Shown here: positions 10,475-22,820 of the stretch, in pieces | Layout: the number at the start of each line of letters is the position of its first letter | Numbering within the stretch: position 1 is the stretch's first letter | From: Allolobophora icterica | Taxonomy: Eukaryota > Annelida > Clitellata > Crassiclitellata > Lumbricidae | Length of the DNA: 64,000 nt | Assembly: GCA_963556255.1 (NCBI GenBank) | Contig: OY744615.1 | Span: forward strand, 10,534,115-10,598,114 | Direction: 5' to 3' | Position numbers and translations under genes: made by a program | The notes under the pieces: model-generated | The model's database searches: none | What the model saw: the letters and a program-made list of their open reading frames with translations, nothing else | What the model was told of the DNA's origin: nothing

Positions 10475-11162
10475 GGTCAACGTTAATAATAGCGAGCACA
10501 AAACAGCGAGCATCAAAATCATATAATCGCGATGCACAGATTTTCGACTATGGTCAAACAACGATCATCAAAACAGCGATTAGATTAGAAGGTTTGTTTC
10601 CATCGTTTACTATTCACTTCACAGGGACAATTAACGACGACCATCAGAAGATTAGCTTTACTGTATACGATAACAGAAATCAGAATACCGCTTGAATGTT
10701 ATTTGATTAATGTTATTCTTTTGTACGTTAATTGGTCCCAAACAAAGAAAGAAATTACTTCTTAGGCCTACACAAATTCGCGACAGTGGTAGAACAGCGA
10801 TCATCAAAAACAGCGATTAGATTAAAAAGTTTATTTCCAACGTTTATCGATGCACTGCAGACGGAACAGAATATGAATTAGATGAAGATTGAACAGTACA
10901 ACGCAGAAAGAATTTAAAAAAACATCGTCGTCGATTACACTAATCGACCGGTATTGGACTACCTACGTGGAATTGGACATAATTTGAGTCTTCAAGTATT
11001 ATGTATACCTCGTAAGACATTGGAAGACATTTGAAATAATCCGTGAAATCAATGTATTGGTTATCGCTATTTTGTACACTCGCTGTTTTAAACTCGCTAT
11101 TTGTGATCGCTATTCGCTATTTTGACGGCCAGTGATTTGTGATCGCGGTTATTAACGTAAAT
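10475..11162. mobile_element. Long-inverted-repeat element with 9-bp duplication (MULE-like)
   Basis: CGGAGGTTC flanks the element at 10466-10474 and 11163-11171. The ends are inverted and share ACGTTAATAA followed by repeated 'GCGA.CACAAA' and 'AACAGCGA' blocks over about 90 bp. A 9-bp duplication with long inverted ends is typical of Mutator-like elements. No transposase is visible, so the superfamily is an inference. Confidence 0.7.
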
Positions 11163-11171
11163 CGGAGGTTC

Positions 11172-11987
<816 letters not shown>

Positions 11988-12677
11988 CAGGGGCCAGGGC
12001 ATATTTTAACTGTATAACTAGTGGGACAAATGTCCCAGTAGTCTTAGGATTTGTCCCAGTAGTCAGAGCGATTTGTCCCAGGCATTGTATGTATAAAGTA
12101 CAACTAGTGGGACAAATGTTGGAAGAATTTAAAGATTTGTCCCAGTAGTACGATGAGAAAGGTATGACATTATTGTTGAATGACCCCTTGTTATTGGTTG
12201 GGAGACCCGAGAAAAGTTATAAAAGAAGGTGATGACTAAAAAAAAAAAAAAAAAAAAAAAAGGTTTTTTTCGGAGATGAATTTTGAATTTTTTTAAAAAA
12301 AAGTCTAAAAGTTGTAAGTTTGTGAACATTACTTAAGATTTTGTCCCAGTAGTCAAAATTCCTTAAAATATGCACTGCCAGAGGCGCCGGCAGCGTGACG
12401 CACTGGACGCACGTGCGTCCACCCACCAAATCAAATCCACACAAGGATTAGGCATCGCATCGATATTTTTGACAACTTTACTGTGTAATTTTGGTTTACC
12501 ATACAGTATGTATAAATAATATCATATGATATCATATGCATGTGTTATACTGTACTTTTATGAGTCACTCTGAGTCATTTTCAGTGTATGACTACGAGTG
12601 GCAGACAGGGGACTGTGTGGATGGGAGGAGACGGGAGGGATGTGCGTCCAATTTTTTAAAGCCTGGCGGCGCCCCTG
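11988..12677. mobile_element. Outer hAT-type element, target duplication ACTACCCC
   Basis: The ends CAGGGGC(GCC) and GGCGGCGCCCCTG are inverted, and ACTACCCC flanks at 11980-11987 and 12678-12685. A second hAT element (11995-12377) sits at its seventh base. The corresponding stretch of the paralogous segment near 11365-11390 is uninterrupted. Confidence 0.85.
11995..12377. mobile_element. Inner hAT-type element nested in the previous one
   Basis: The 383-bp element has ends CAGGGCATATTTTAA and the inverse of CAGTGCATATTTTAA. The flanks are CCAGGGGC and CCAGAGGC, one mismatch. Inside, 'ttgtcccagtagt' recurs five times with inverted 'actagtgggacaaatg' partners. An A-rich run of about 22 bp is at 12239-12260. 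Confidence 0.85.
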
Positions 12678-12773
12678 ACTACCCCTCCTACCACTACCGC
12701 TGCTATTATTTATATTATAGCTACTATAATTTTTAGTCTGTTAATCCCCGTTACAATAACTGCTGCTACTATC

Positions 12774-12897
12774 GTTATTATTATTATTGTTATTATTATT
12801 ATAATAATTATTATTATTATTATTGTTGTTGTTATTGTTGTTGTTGTTATTGTTATTGTTGTTGTTATTGTTATTGTTATTGTTATTGTTATTGTTA

Positions 12898-12980
<83 letters not shown>
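12774..12980. repeat. (ATT)n/(GTT)n microsatellite
   Basis: Trinucleotide array with intermixed ATT and GTT units. The I/T- and L-rich frames across it are not genes. Confidence 0.95.
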
Positions 12981-13020
12981 GCGTTTATTGGTGTTATTAC
13001 CGAATTATAACTTAAATAAT

Positions 13021-13506
13021 TCAAGTTTTTGTCGGACATACCCATGGATTCCCCTCGTCAACAAATACGCCGTAGTCTACAACAAATAAATGGTCATACG
13101 TTTAGAGCAGTGTTGTGGCTATGGAAGTTACGTAGGCTACCATACACTATGACTAGGATATGTTTGGTAGCAATCAGTTATACCAGGACACATAGTATAT
13201 CTCGTTTGAAGTACCTCACAAAAGCGCTGGACTCGTCTAATATTTGAGCCCATGGGGTTGTGGGATGTATATGTAACTGTACAGTACATGTACAAATTTC
13301 TGTATAGCTCTCTTGCCTTAATTCACCTGTCTTAATTGCTACCGTATGACCTCGACTTTGCTCGGTTTTCAATGATTTCTTCTGGTGAGATCCTTCACCC
13401 ACGCTGCCCGTTTGAATGGGTGCCACGTCATTTAAGGTCTCTGCTAATCCGACATCTGAATCTCTTAAATAAACTACCATTGGGAAGCGAATTGCTTGCT
13501 CTTACC
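13021..13506. other. No recognisable gene (13021-13506)
   Basis: Several open frames of 70-100 codons overlap on both strands, but none has recognisable motifs or splice support. Confidence 0.4.
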
Positions 13507-13871
13507 CAGGGCTTCCCAAACTGTGGGTCGCGACCCAAAAGTGGGTTGCGAAGCTCTGGCAAGTGGGTTGCCAAATTTTTTCGAGAAACATTTCTCGGAG
13601 CAACGACATTATTACTTACATTGTCACATTAGGCCTACATAGGTACAAGAGTTGCTTTTGGATTACAATAAATTGTAAAACTGTTTTTATACAAGTTTCC
13701 TTTTGATACTCTAAATATGCCAATTTCAAAACGCTGTACGTAAATCCGCATATTTAGAAGCCAATTTACAAAGAAAATTTAGTACACTATGGTTGATTTT
13801 ACAAAGTGGTTACCAAGACTGCCAAGATGTTTACAAGTGGGTCACGACCCAGAGAAGTTTGGGAACCGTTG
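13507..13871. mobile_element. hAT-type element (Charlie-like ends)
   Basis: The ends CAGGGCTTCCCAAACT and the inverse of CAACGGTTCCCAAACT are followed by 'gtgggtcgcgaccc'-type palindromes at both sides. The flanks CTCTTACC and CTCTAACC differ at one base. Ends of the form CAGGGNTTCCCAAAC are known from hAT (Charlie) elements. No transposase. Confidence 0.85.
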
Positions 13872-13879
13872 CTCTAACC

Positions 13880-14400
13880 AGTGTAGCTAACCATTATCCA
13901 GGCCACGAGCTAATCTTGCAACTCGTTGCCTTCAAACTCGTGTATTTCCTCTGGGTTCCCAAGACGGGAGGCCCTTTAGTAGTTTGGTCAAAAGTCCGCA
14001 CTCCTTAAATTTACAAATAATACAATATATAAATCATTTCTAACCTTTTGAACGCAGCGAAACAGCTTTCAAAGCTCGTGGTGCGTTGCTTCGAATCATC
14101 ATAGAGTAAGATAGTCCAAACTAAGTCTGTTGACACCGGTTCGTAGGTATGCTCTGCCTCATGTTCGCTGTGTCTACCGGTTAAATACAGGTAGCGCTAA
14201 GCTGCGTTCAACTGCACGATTATGCCATACGCCGGTACACTATGCTAACACTTGTGATATTATTTGCATATCGTGGCCATTAATACTACAACGTCAGAAT
14301 AGCCAAGCATGCACACGCCACACAATGTTTACACTTCAATATGCTGATGCACAAATCGTGCAAGAACCCTGAAAAAAACAAATCTAAATATTCAAGTACT
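13880..14400. other. No recognisable gene (13880-14400)
   Basis: Mixed-composition DNA with no motif I can name on either strand. Confidence 0.4.
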
Positions 14401-14942
<542 letters not shown>

Positions 14943-15159
14943 AAGAAACTATAAAACAAGTGTATTTAAGCTTGGAGAACTCCGTCCTCGTCTCCGGGGT
15001 CAGTGCCGGCCTAAGGGGCGTGCGAACCGTGCGGTCGCACGGGGCCCACAACTTAGAGGGGCCCAAAAATGTCACAGAAAATTAACATGAACAACACACC
15101 CTAATAATAGTATTATGGTTTAGATTAAATCTTCTGTTTCGTCAATAAAATAAAAGTCA

Positions 15160-15942
15160 ACTTCCTCTATATATCTGGTTTGGTACGCGCCAACAGCTTG
15201 CAAAAATTAGCCTTGAAATTCTGGCACTTGAATTTCCCTGGGTTTCCTTTGCCTCCTCAGTACGGGATCTTGGTGTAATTCTGGATCAAGAGCTCATTAT
15301 TCATGCGACATATTAATTTGCTTTGTCGGGACTCTTATTATCAACTTCGTCAGTTAAGGGTAGTCTCCCGCACTCTGACGCAGGCGGCTGCTTCCACCCT
15401 TGTCCATGCGTTTGTGGTTTCCCGTCTGGACAATTGTAGCGCCCTTTACGCTGGCCTCCCAGCTGCCCGACTTGGGTGCTTGGACCGGGCTTTGCGTGCA
15501 GCCGCACGTCTTATTGGTCGCATCCCCAGATTTGGCCAGGTTTCTCTTTATATGCGGGATGTTCTGCACTGGCTCCCTTTCCCGCTGCGGATCGCCTATA
15601 GAGTCTCTGCACTGGTTAGGCGTTGTCTAGAGGGACTTGCCCCTACCCCATACCTGCGGGAGTTGTGTCGCTCTACCTCGGAGGTCTTGCGGCGATCTGC
15701 TCTTCGCTCGGCTGACCAGGCCGAGCTCTTGGTCCCCCGCACGCGGACAGCCATTATGCAGCGCCGTTCTTTTTCGGTCGTTGGCCCCGCAACCTGGAAT
15801 GGCCTTCCTGTTGCACTCCGCCTGGTCTCTATGACTCACTCTACCTTGTTTCTTGAAAACTTGAAAACTACTCTCTTTAGCCGTGGTTGGACTAGGAGTG
15901 TTCCTGAGTAGATAACCTTGAAAGGGCGCTATATAAAAGCTC
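15160..15942 (+). pseudogene. L2-like reverse transcriptase, C-terminal part (subfamily B)
   Basis: The copy starts in the thumb region (WFGTRQQLAKI-like, frame broken) and stays open from 15303 to 15911, about 200 codons, with HAFVVSRLDNCSALYAGLP, HWLPFPLRIAYRVSALV and PRTRTAIMQRRSFSVVGPAT. The 3' end reads 'gagtagat..cttgaaagGGCGCTATATAAA' and is followed by (AAT)n. The palm with YADD is absent (5' truncation). It is nested in the hAT element 15001-16252. Confidence 0.85.
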
Positions 15943-16083
<141 letters not shown>

Positions 16084-16269
16084 AATAATATCCCAGAATT
16101 CTCAGGTATAGGCCTAGTTAAATTTGACTTGTTTTACTGTTAGCACTCTACTAAAATAAAATGATTAGCAATGAAAAACAATTTGACTTGTGTCATGGGG
16201 GCCCGTACGGCATACTCTGCACGGGGCCCGAAATATCCTAAGGCCGGCACTGCCGGGGTGTGGTGTGAA

Positions 16270-16297
16270 GGTGCCGCTATTATTATTATTTTTTTAA

Positions 16298-16356
<59 letters not shown>

Positions 16357-16430
16357 AATTATTATTACACACATTTTTAATGTGCGCAAGGTTACACAGA
16401 AATGCGAATCTGAGGTTCAATTGAACTAAA
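16270..16430 (-). mobile_element. Retroelement 3' end with (AAT)n tail
   Basis: On the minus strand 'cctcagattcgcatttctgtgt.accttgcgc..attaaaaatgt' runs into (AAT)n at 16279-16370. The same end, with (AAT)n, is at 23955-24040. Only the terminal portion is recognised. Confidence 0.6.
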
Positions 16431-16515
16431 GAATATGTGATATATGCAATCGTGTAATATATTTCTTTCGATGATTGGTTTTCAGTTCAATGTAGGAAGT
16501 TCGCAAAAATGAATA

Positions 16516-16810
16516 AGCTCGATAGTTTAGTTGTTAGCGTACTATAGACAGTCAACCGAAAGGTCGGGGGTTCAAATCTCTGCGGGGGCGGAAATTTGGT
16601 CGAGATTTCTGCTCCACCTGCCCCCCCCCCTCAGCCAACTCGGCGATAATGAATACATTGACCTACACTGTCGGTTGGAAGATGAGACGGCGAGGGTGAG
16701 GGCTGCTCACTCGCCGTCATATTCCGAGGCTAAGAAAATGAAGTCGCTAGCACTTCATACCCATGGCTGCCTCTCATGGCTAGCTTAAGGGACTGTTCTT
16801 CTAATGTATG
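16516..16810 (+). mobile_element. tRNA-derived SINE, full head and body
   Basis: The head has an A box-like 'tagtttagttgttagcg' (16523-16539) and a B box GGTTCAAATCTC (16569-16580) at tRNA-like spacing. The body continues 'tcgagatttctgctccacctg' and ends near 'gggactgttcttc'. A truncated second copy is at 3091. It lacks the paired acceptor stem of a functional tRNA. Confidence 0.8.
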
Positions 16811-16829
16811 CATATTCATATCCACCTCT

Positions 16830-17130
16830 GCACGAATCACAGACAAACAGTTAGATAGATGGACTGACAGACAGACAGATGGACAGACAGGTAGACAAAG
16901 AGACACGCGGACGGACGGACAGAGACACATAGACATGCGCAAGAGAGAGCGACAAAGAGACAGAAACTGAGGGAAATTAGTTATTATTAAGATACATGTA
17001 GAGAGACTTCTGTCTGTCAGTCCCTGTTCACAAAGACATACAAAGCGTGAGAGAGACTATCAGCACATGGACACGCAAGTAGAGCAAGAAAGAGGCACAG
17101 AGACACAGACTGACAATCAGACAGAGAAAG
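16830..17130. repeat. Degenerate (GACA)n/(CAGA)n tract
   Basis: Purine-rich DNA with many GACAGACAG runs. No gene seen. Confidence 0.7.
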
Positions 17131-17329
17131 AGCGTCTCTAGTAAGCTAACTAAGCTATTTATTTTCTAAGGTATTTATTATTCCTCGTCGTAATCTGAAG
17201 TTCTGTCACTCAAGACGGGTAAAACCAAAGCCACAAATCTGTCCTGGTTATCGTCCTCAATGTCCGCGTGGTTGTATCTGTCTATATGTGTGCACAGTTA
17301 AAGCAGCTGTGCAGCATAGCCTACGTGCA

Positions 17330-17480
17330 TACGTACATACATACAAACACAAATACAAACATACATGCATACAAACATACTTACATAAATACAGACATAC
17401 ATACACATGCATAAAATGCATGCATGCATACAGGCGTACAAACATACGTACATATACACAAGCATATATACATACCTGCA
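17330..17480. repeat. Degenerate (ATAC)n tract
   Basis: 'catacatacaaacatac' type repeats preceding the GA microsatellite. Confidence 0.8.
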
Positions 17481-17494
17481 AACTATACATACAG

Positions 17495-17728
<234 letters not shown>

Positions 17729-17980
17729 CATGCAGGGCGGCGTTTATGCATAGATGGCAAACATTCTGCGAAAGACGTCGTTCAAATACTTCCTTGTTGC
17801 TAGGTAGACTTTAGGTTGAATGTGCCTATAAAGTAGGCCATTGGTTTCTACGCATGTTTGCTTGCGCGAATATATACATACTAGAGTATTTGCCCGTCAT
17901 ATTATGACGGCAGTGTATATAGGCCTATATGTATCGTTGGTTAAAATGCTCTGATCGCCGTCGTCAAGACCACAAAACTG

Positions 17981-18031
17981 ACGTCACAAACGGTTTCTGT
18001 TTCACAATAGAACAGAAACCGTTTGTGACGT
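17981..18031. repeat. Perfect 21-bp inverted repeat with 9-nt loop
   Basis: The arms 17981-18001 (starting ACGTCACAAACGG) and 18011-18031 are exact inverse complements around TCACAATAG. It is not the end of any element I could delimit. Confidence 0.9.
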
Positions 18032-18090
18032 AGCGTTTATCGACAGACACACGCACTATGTATAATTGTATATTATATGTATAGATATAT

Positions 18091-18261
<171 letters not shown>

Positions 18262-18289
18262 TGCATTCACTACCTTACGCTGACTTTTA

Positions 18290-19660
18290 TGGGATTAAAA
18301 CCACCCTTGTGGGGACACGATTCCATGTGGGGACATTTTTCGAGTCCCCACAAGGAAATCATCAATAATCGCTTCCTTTATGCATCTACGGTCTCGAAAT
18401 TGAATTTTCCTTGTGGGGACATGTCCCCACAAGCACGGAAAAAGTGTGTGTACTGTGTGTACACACAATCCACACACACTTCTCTGATGAACATTTTTCT
18501 AAAATCCGGCCATCTGGTGGCAAATATGCACTAATATATTCAGTATGTAGTCTTCCGCAAATGCTTAGTAAGTTGTCCATCTGTGTGACTGTATTGTACC
18601 CTCACAAATTCCATATGGGGACAATTGGACATTTCACTGCAAACAGGTGTGTACAAATCCGCCTAAAAAGCAGTGCCGCTGTCCCCGTATGGTATGTGTG
18701 TGTGATACTACGCAGGCTGTATTCTTTTGATAAAACGTTTGTCCCCGCAAGGATTCTTTATAGAGACAAATGTGTGTGACAATACGCAGACTGTACTCAG
18801 TTGATAAAAGTTTGTCCCCACATGGATTCTTTATAGAGACAAATGTGTGTGTGTGAGAATATGCACACTGTATTCTGGTTAGGGGAGGTATATTTCCCAA
18901 CAAGGATTGTTTATAGAAACAAATGTGTGTGTGAGATAATACGCACGCTGTATTCGTTTGATGAAACGTTTGTCCCCAAAAGGATTGTGATTCGTTGCCC
19001 CTAAAACCTTCATACAGTTTAATCTGGTCGGGGGAGGAATATTTCCTCACAACGATTGTTTATAGAAATATATGTGTGTGAGAGAATACGCAGGCTGTAT
19101 TCATTTGAAAAAAAACGTTTGTCCCCACAAGGATTCTTTATAGAGGCAAATGTGTGTGTGAGAATACGCAGATTGTATTCGTTTGATGAAACGTTTGTCC
19201 CCACATGGATTCTTTATAGAGACAAATGTGTGTGTGTGAGAATACGCAGACTGTATTCGTTTGATGAAACGTTTGTCCCCACAAGGATTGTGATTCGTTG
19301 CCCCTGAAACCTTCATACAGTTTAATCTGGTTAGCGGAGGAATATTTCCACACAAGGATTGTTTATACAAACAAATGTGTGTGTGAGATAATACGCAGGC
19401 TGTATTCGTTTGATGAAACGTTTGTCCCCACAAGGATTGTGATTCGTTGCCCCTGAAACCTTCATGCAGTTTAATCTGGTTAGGGGAGGTATATTTCCCA
19501 ACAAGGATTGTTTATAGAAACAAATGTGTGTGTGAGATAATACGCACGCTGTATTCGTTTGATGAAACGTTTGTCCCCGCAAGGATTGTGATTCGTTGCC
19601 CCTGAAACCTTCATACAGTTTAATCTGGTTAGGGGAGGTATATTTCGCACAAACGCGTTG
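18290..19660 (+). repeat. GTCCCCACA minisatellite, composite units of about 75 and 150 bp
   Basis: Units read 'gtgtgtgag(a)ataCGCA.rCTGTATTCgtttgatgaaacgtttGTCCCCaCAaGGATTstttatagagacaaat'-like (split here); longer units add 'gattcgttgcccctgaaaccttcatacagtttaatctggtTAGGGGAGG'. At least eight CTGTATTC blocks occur between 18716 and 19560. The first part (18300-18435) carries GTGGGGAC/GTCCCC inverted pairs. The open frames on both strands arise from the repeat. Confidence 0.85.
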
Positions 19661-19927
19661 CAAATAGCTGATATACGGACGAACAATGGCAATGTCTTTA
19701 TTACAATTGACTTAAAGGCGATTGATCATCCTTCCCTCTATCTCACTCTGTATGTACTGTAGGTATGTAAAACAATCTAACAGTTAATAGATAGTTTCTA
19801 CATACATACAGTGCAGTAGTAACATACTTTTCCGCTTTGTCGTACCCAAGAAATGACATCTCGCACCCCTTGGGGTGGGGACTAACCACAGATTTGAACC
19901 CCTGCTCTGTATCATGCTATATTTATT

Positions 19928-20125
19928 TATTTATTTATTTCGAATATTTCTATAGCGCCTCTTCAAGCCTACTACTACTCAGAGGTGCTCCCGACTACAG
20001 CACTGATACTGTGTCAGAGTTTTCACGCCGAAGCGCCACGAGCAATAAGGCGAGTGAAGGACTTGCCCAAGGTCCGTACGCAGCGGCTAGAGTGGGATTC
20101 CTGCTGGTATCAATAAGGCAAACAT
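19928..20125 (-). mobile_element. CORE/MIR-like SINE or LINE 3' end
   Basis: On the minus strand the order is 'gaatcccactctagcc' (B box-like), 'gGACCTTGGGCAAGTCC', then 'gaggcgctatagaaatattcg' and an (AAATA)n tail. The GACCTTGGGCAAGTC phrase is shared with CORE-SINEs such as MIR; this comparison is from memory. Confidence 0.5.
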
Positions 20126-20264
20126 CCTGAAGCTGTAGAGAGTGCAGAACTCCTTGGCTAGTTTTATAGTTTTAATTCTGCTAAAAAAAATTGCTGAAAC
20201 AAAATTGACACTGTAACGTTTTGCACACGACTTTATTTACAATTCTGCACACAAACCAGCAAAC

Positions 20265-20770
20265 GTTTGAGGGAACATTTGCTAGAGTCATAACTAATAC
20301 ATCAAAATATGAACATATAACCTCTGTGTTTAAATCCTTGTATTGGCTTCTTGTTCAGCGAAGAATTAGTTTCAAATTGGGGCTCATCGTTTATAAAACT
20401 TTGACTTCCGGCCAGCCACAATGCTTAAAGTCAGTTCTTACTCCCACACTTACCATAAATCAACACGGTCATCTGATAATCTATGTCTGATCATACCTAA
20501 ATCTAGAACTGTTCTTGGTGAACGAGTTGTTTTCAGTTGCTGGACCTAGTTTTTGGAACCCTCTCCCTGTGTCTGTGCGCTCTCCTAAATCATTTCGTTC
20601 TGAATTTGAAACTTATCTCTTTAAAATTGCTTAAATTTGCCTATCCACCATATGCTGCATCTCTGTCTTACAAACTGATCTTCTGGATATTGACGTGATT
20701 ATCGCTTGGTTTTGGTATGCCATCAGTTGATGCCTTGTGCATTATACACCGGCGCAATAGAAGTTACTAA
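20265..20770 (+). pseudogene. CR1/L2-like RT, C-terminal end
   Basis: The plus frames encode 'ITSVFKSLYWLLVQRRISFK', 'LGLIVYKTL' and, after frame changes, 'FSVAGPSFWNPLPVSVRS' and 'FETYLFKIA'. This is the conserved C-terminus of Jockey-superfamily ORF2. A second, more degraded copy of the same family is at 51180-51770. Confidence 0.75.
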
Positions 20771-21508
20771 TTGCATTACGATACATTACTAATATAATAC
20801 ATTACCTTTGTCTCTATAGACAATCTTTGCAGAGGCGAATGGTTGGTTAAGTTATAGACAGCCTAGTTAGGCTCACATATGCACACATATGCTTATCTCC
20901 ATAGGCACTCCTTATGGAAACAAATGTCTTATCAATAATATTAAATACAACCTGCATAATTATTATGGGAGACTGAACCACACTTGACTCCACAGCCAAA
21001 CCTTGTGGGGACCAATGATTTTGAAGTTATGCGTGAAATTACTGTGTACATATTTATTCGTTAATGAAAATATCACTTAAGTCACTGATCAGGCTACTTA
21101 TATTTAATTTAGTTTGATAATTTCTAACATACTGTCACTGCAATATTTAAATTAAATGCAAAATGTAATTTGTGCTTTTAGAGACAACGAAAAAGATAAA
21201 AAAATATTGTATAGACTATGAACATTTCCATAAAGAAATCAATTCGTGCAATGTTCTGGGAAAAGTAACAATTTCGGAGTTTGTGTGCACGCACTCATCG
21301 TGAAATTTTGAGCTTACACAGACTAGACTGTATAAATAACATGGTTTATAGTCTATATTTGGTTCTCTCAACTGGTCAGCCCGAGGCCTGAGCTGTGTTT
21401 CATAAAGTAAGAACTGTCTTGTCACACGCAAAAATGCTGAAACTTCTTTGAAATGGCCTTATGTCTATACTGTCAAAGTGCCAAATATGTTTGGCCAGCC
21501 GGTGTCAC

Positions 21509-21834
21509 GAACTAGAGGATCCCCGAAATTGCGTATCCCCCTTAGCGAAATGGATTATCCGGTTTAGTTTGAATTATTGGCGGTTTCTAAGTGTATTCAG
21601 TCGTAATGTTTGGATTTATTGTACACATAAATTTTTTAAGTTGCATATCTTTATCTTGTACGTCAACCTGAAAATAATTTACTTGGTTTTGGTGATTTTG
21701 ACTGGATTTTCGTCTTGGCTATCGTGATGCGTAGGACGACGGGGGATAGAACGGTTTATCCCCCGGATACTCTATACCGATTTATTCCATCCGCGGATAT
21801 GCTCTATGGGGGATAGTCTATTTCGTGATGTATA
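21509..21834. mobile_element. 326-bp insert between 10-bp direct repeats
   Basis: CCGGTGTCAC stands at 21499-21508 and 21835-21844. The paralogous copy near 31828-31838 has a single 'gccggcttcacc' with no insert. The insert is rich in 'ggatac/gtatccccc' motifs with weak inverted ends (cacgaactaga / cacgaaataga). Superfamily not assigned. Confidence 0.65.
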
Positions 21835-22489
21835 CCGGTGTCACCAAATTCAAGGTGTGCAGGGAATGTTATTCATTTCAAATAATTATGCTTGTACACC
21901 ACTGTTACGGCCTATCTGGGACAGATCCCGACAGTCTTCAATCATTAGATTTAGTACTGGCCTCCATTCCTCCCTGACCGGCAGTATATGAGGTGAGCTT
22001 GGGTTGGCTAAAAGCTCAAAGTGGAAGTTACGGATGGTCGATCCGTAGCCGACCAAACGACAGAATAACAGATATCCCAGGCCCGTGTTAAGGGTCCTTG
22101 GGGCCCTGGAGCACTCTGTCATGTTGGGGCCCCTCCGTCCCATCCCTCCTCCTGTCTTCCCTTTTCATCCCCTCCTACCTCTTTCCTCTCCTCCCTCCCT
22201 TCCCTCTTCCGTAATTTAGAAATATTCAAATCGGCTCAGACTACAATCAAACACAAATTCAAGAACAATAGTAAGCACATTACTTTTACTCACGCAAATT
22301 TCGCATCATTACAGAGCAACAGCTCAGTGCAAAACTCAGTAAATGGATTGTCAAATTATTTTACTCTATAGTCAGTATTCATATTGGCTTTTTCATCATC
22401 AAACTGTCAACAAACATGCAAACGGTTTATGGATACAGGCAGCAGGCTACAGCGACTCTGTCACTGCATCACAGTGATCACATTAGGGT

Positions 22490-22660
22490 TCTAGGACTTT
22501 TCGCCCCCGGAAGATTCGCCCCCGGAAGATTCGCCCCCGACATTTCGCCCCCGGGAAGTTTCGCCCCCGAAAGATAACTCACAATAGAGTAGATATCTTA
22601 AACGGGCGCTATATAAATGTTCTGAATAAATAAAATAAATATATTTTGAACAAATGATAC
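22490..22660 (+). mobile_element. 'TTCGCCCCCGGAAGA' minisatellite and L2-like 3' tail
   Basis: Five units of 'ttcgcccccgg.aga' (22498-22575) precede 'cttaaaCGGGCGCTATATAAATG' and an (AATA)n tail ending near 22650. It is nested in the hAT element. Confidence 0.65.
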
Positions 22661-22734
22661 AAAACACGATCTGCCGACAATTTTCGGCTCACTACCATCC
22701 CTGTATAGGCCTACTTAATTTCCACTCACAGTCA

Positions 22735-22820
22735 TAGCGCTCGTGAAATAGACTGGTGGCCTACGCTTGGCCTTCGAGTGGCGCTTTAGAAGTTTGGAGA
22801 TAACGATTACGATTACGATA
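22735..22820 (+). mobile_element. Retroelement 3' end with (GATTAC)n tail
   Basis: 'gagtggcgctttagaagtttggagataacGATTACGATTACGAT'-type end, split here for length; related ends are at 24155-24235 and 60716-60790. Confidence 0.55.

Noticed and set aside
16516..16600. A possible tRNA gene (A and B boxes).
   Set aside because: No complete cloverleaf with paired acceptor stem, and a SINE body follows; the same for 32962 and 25891-25945.
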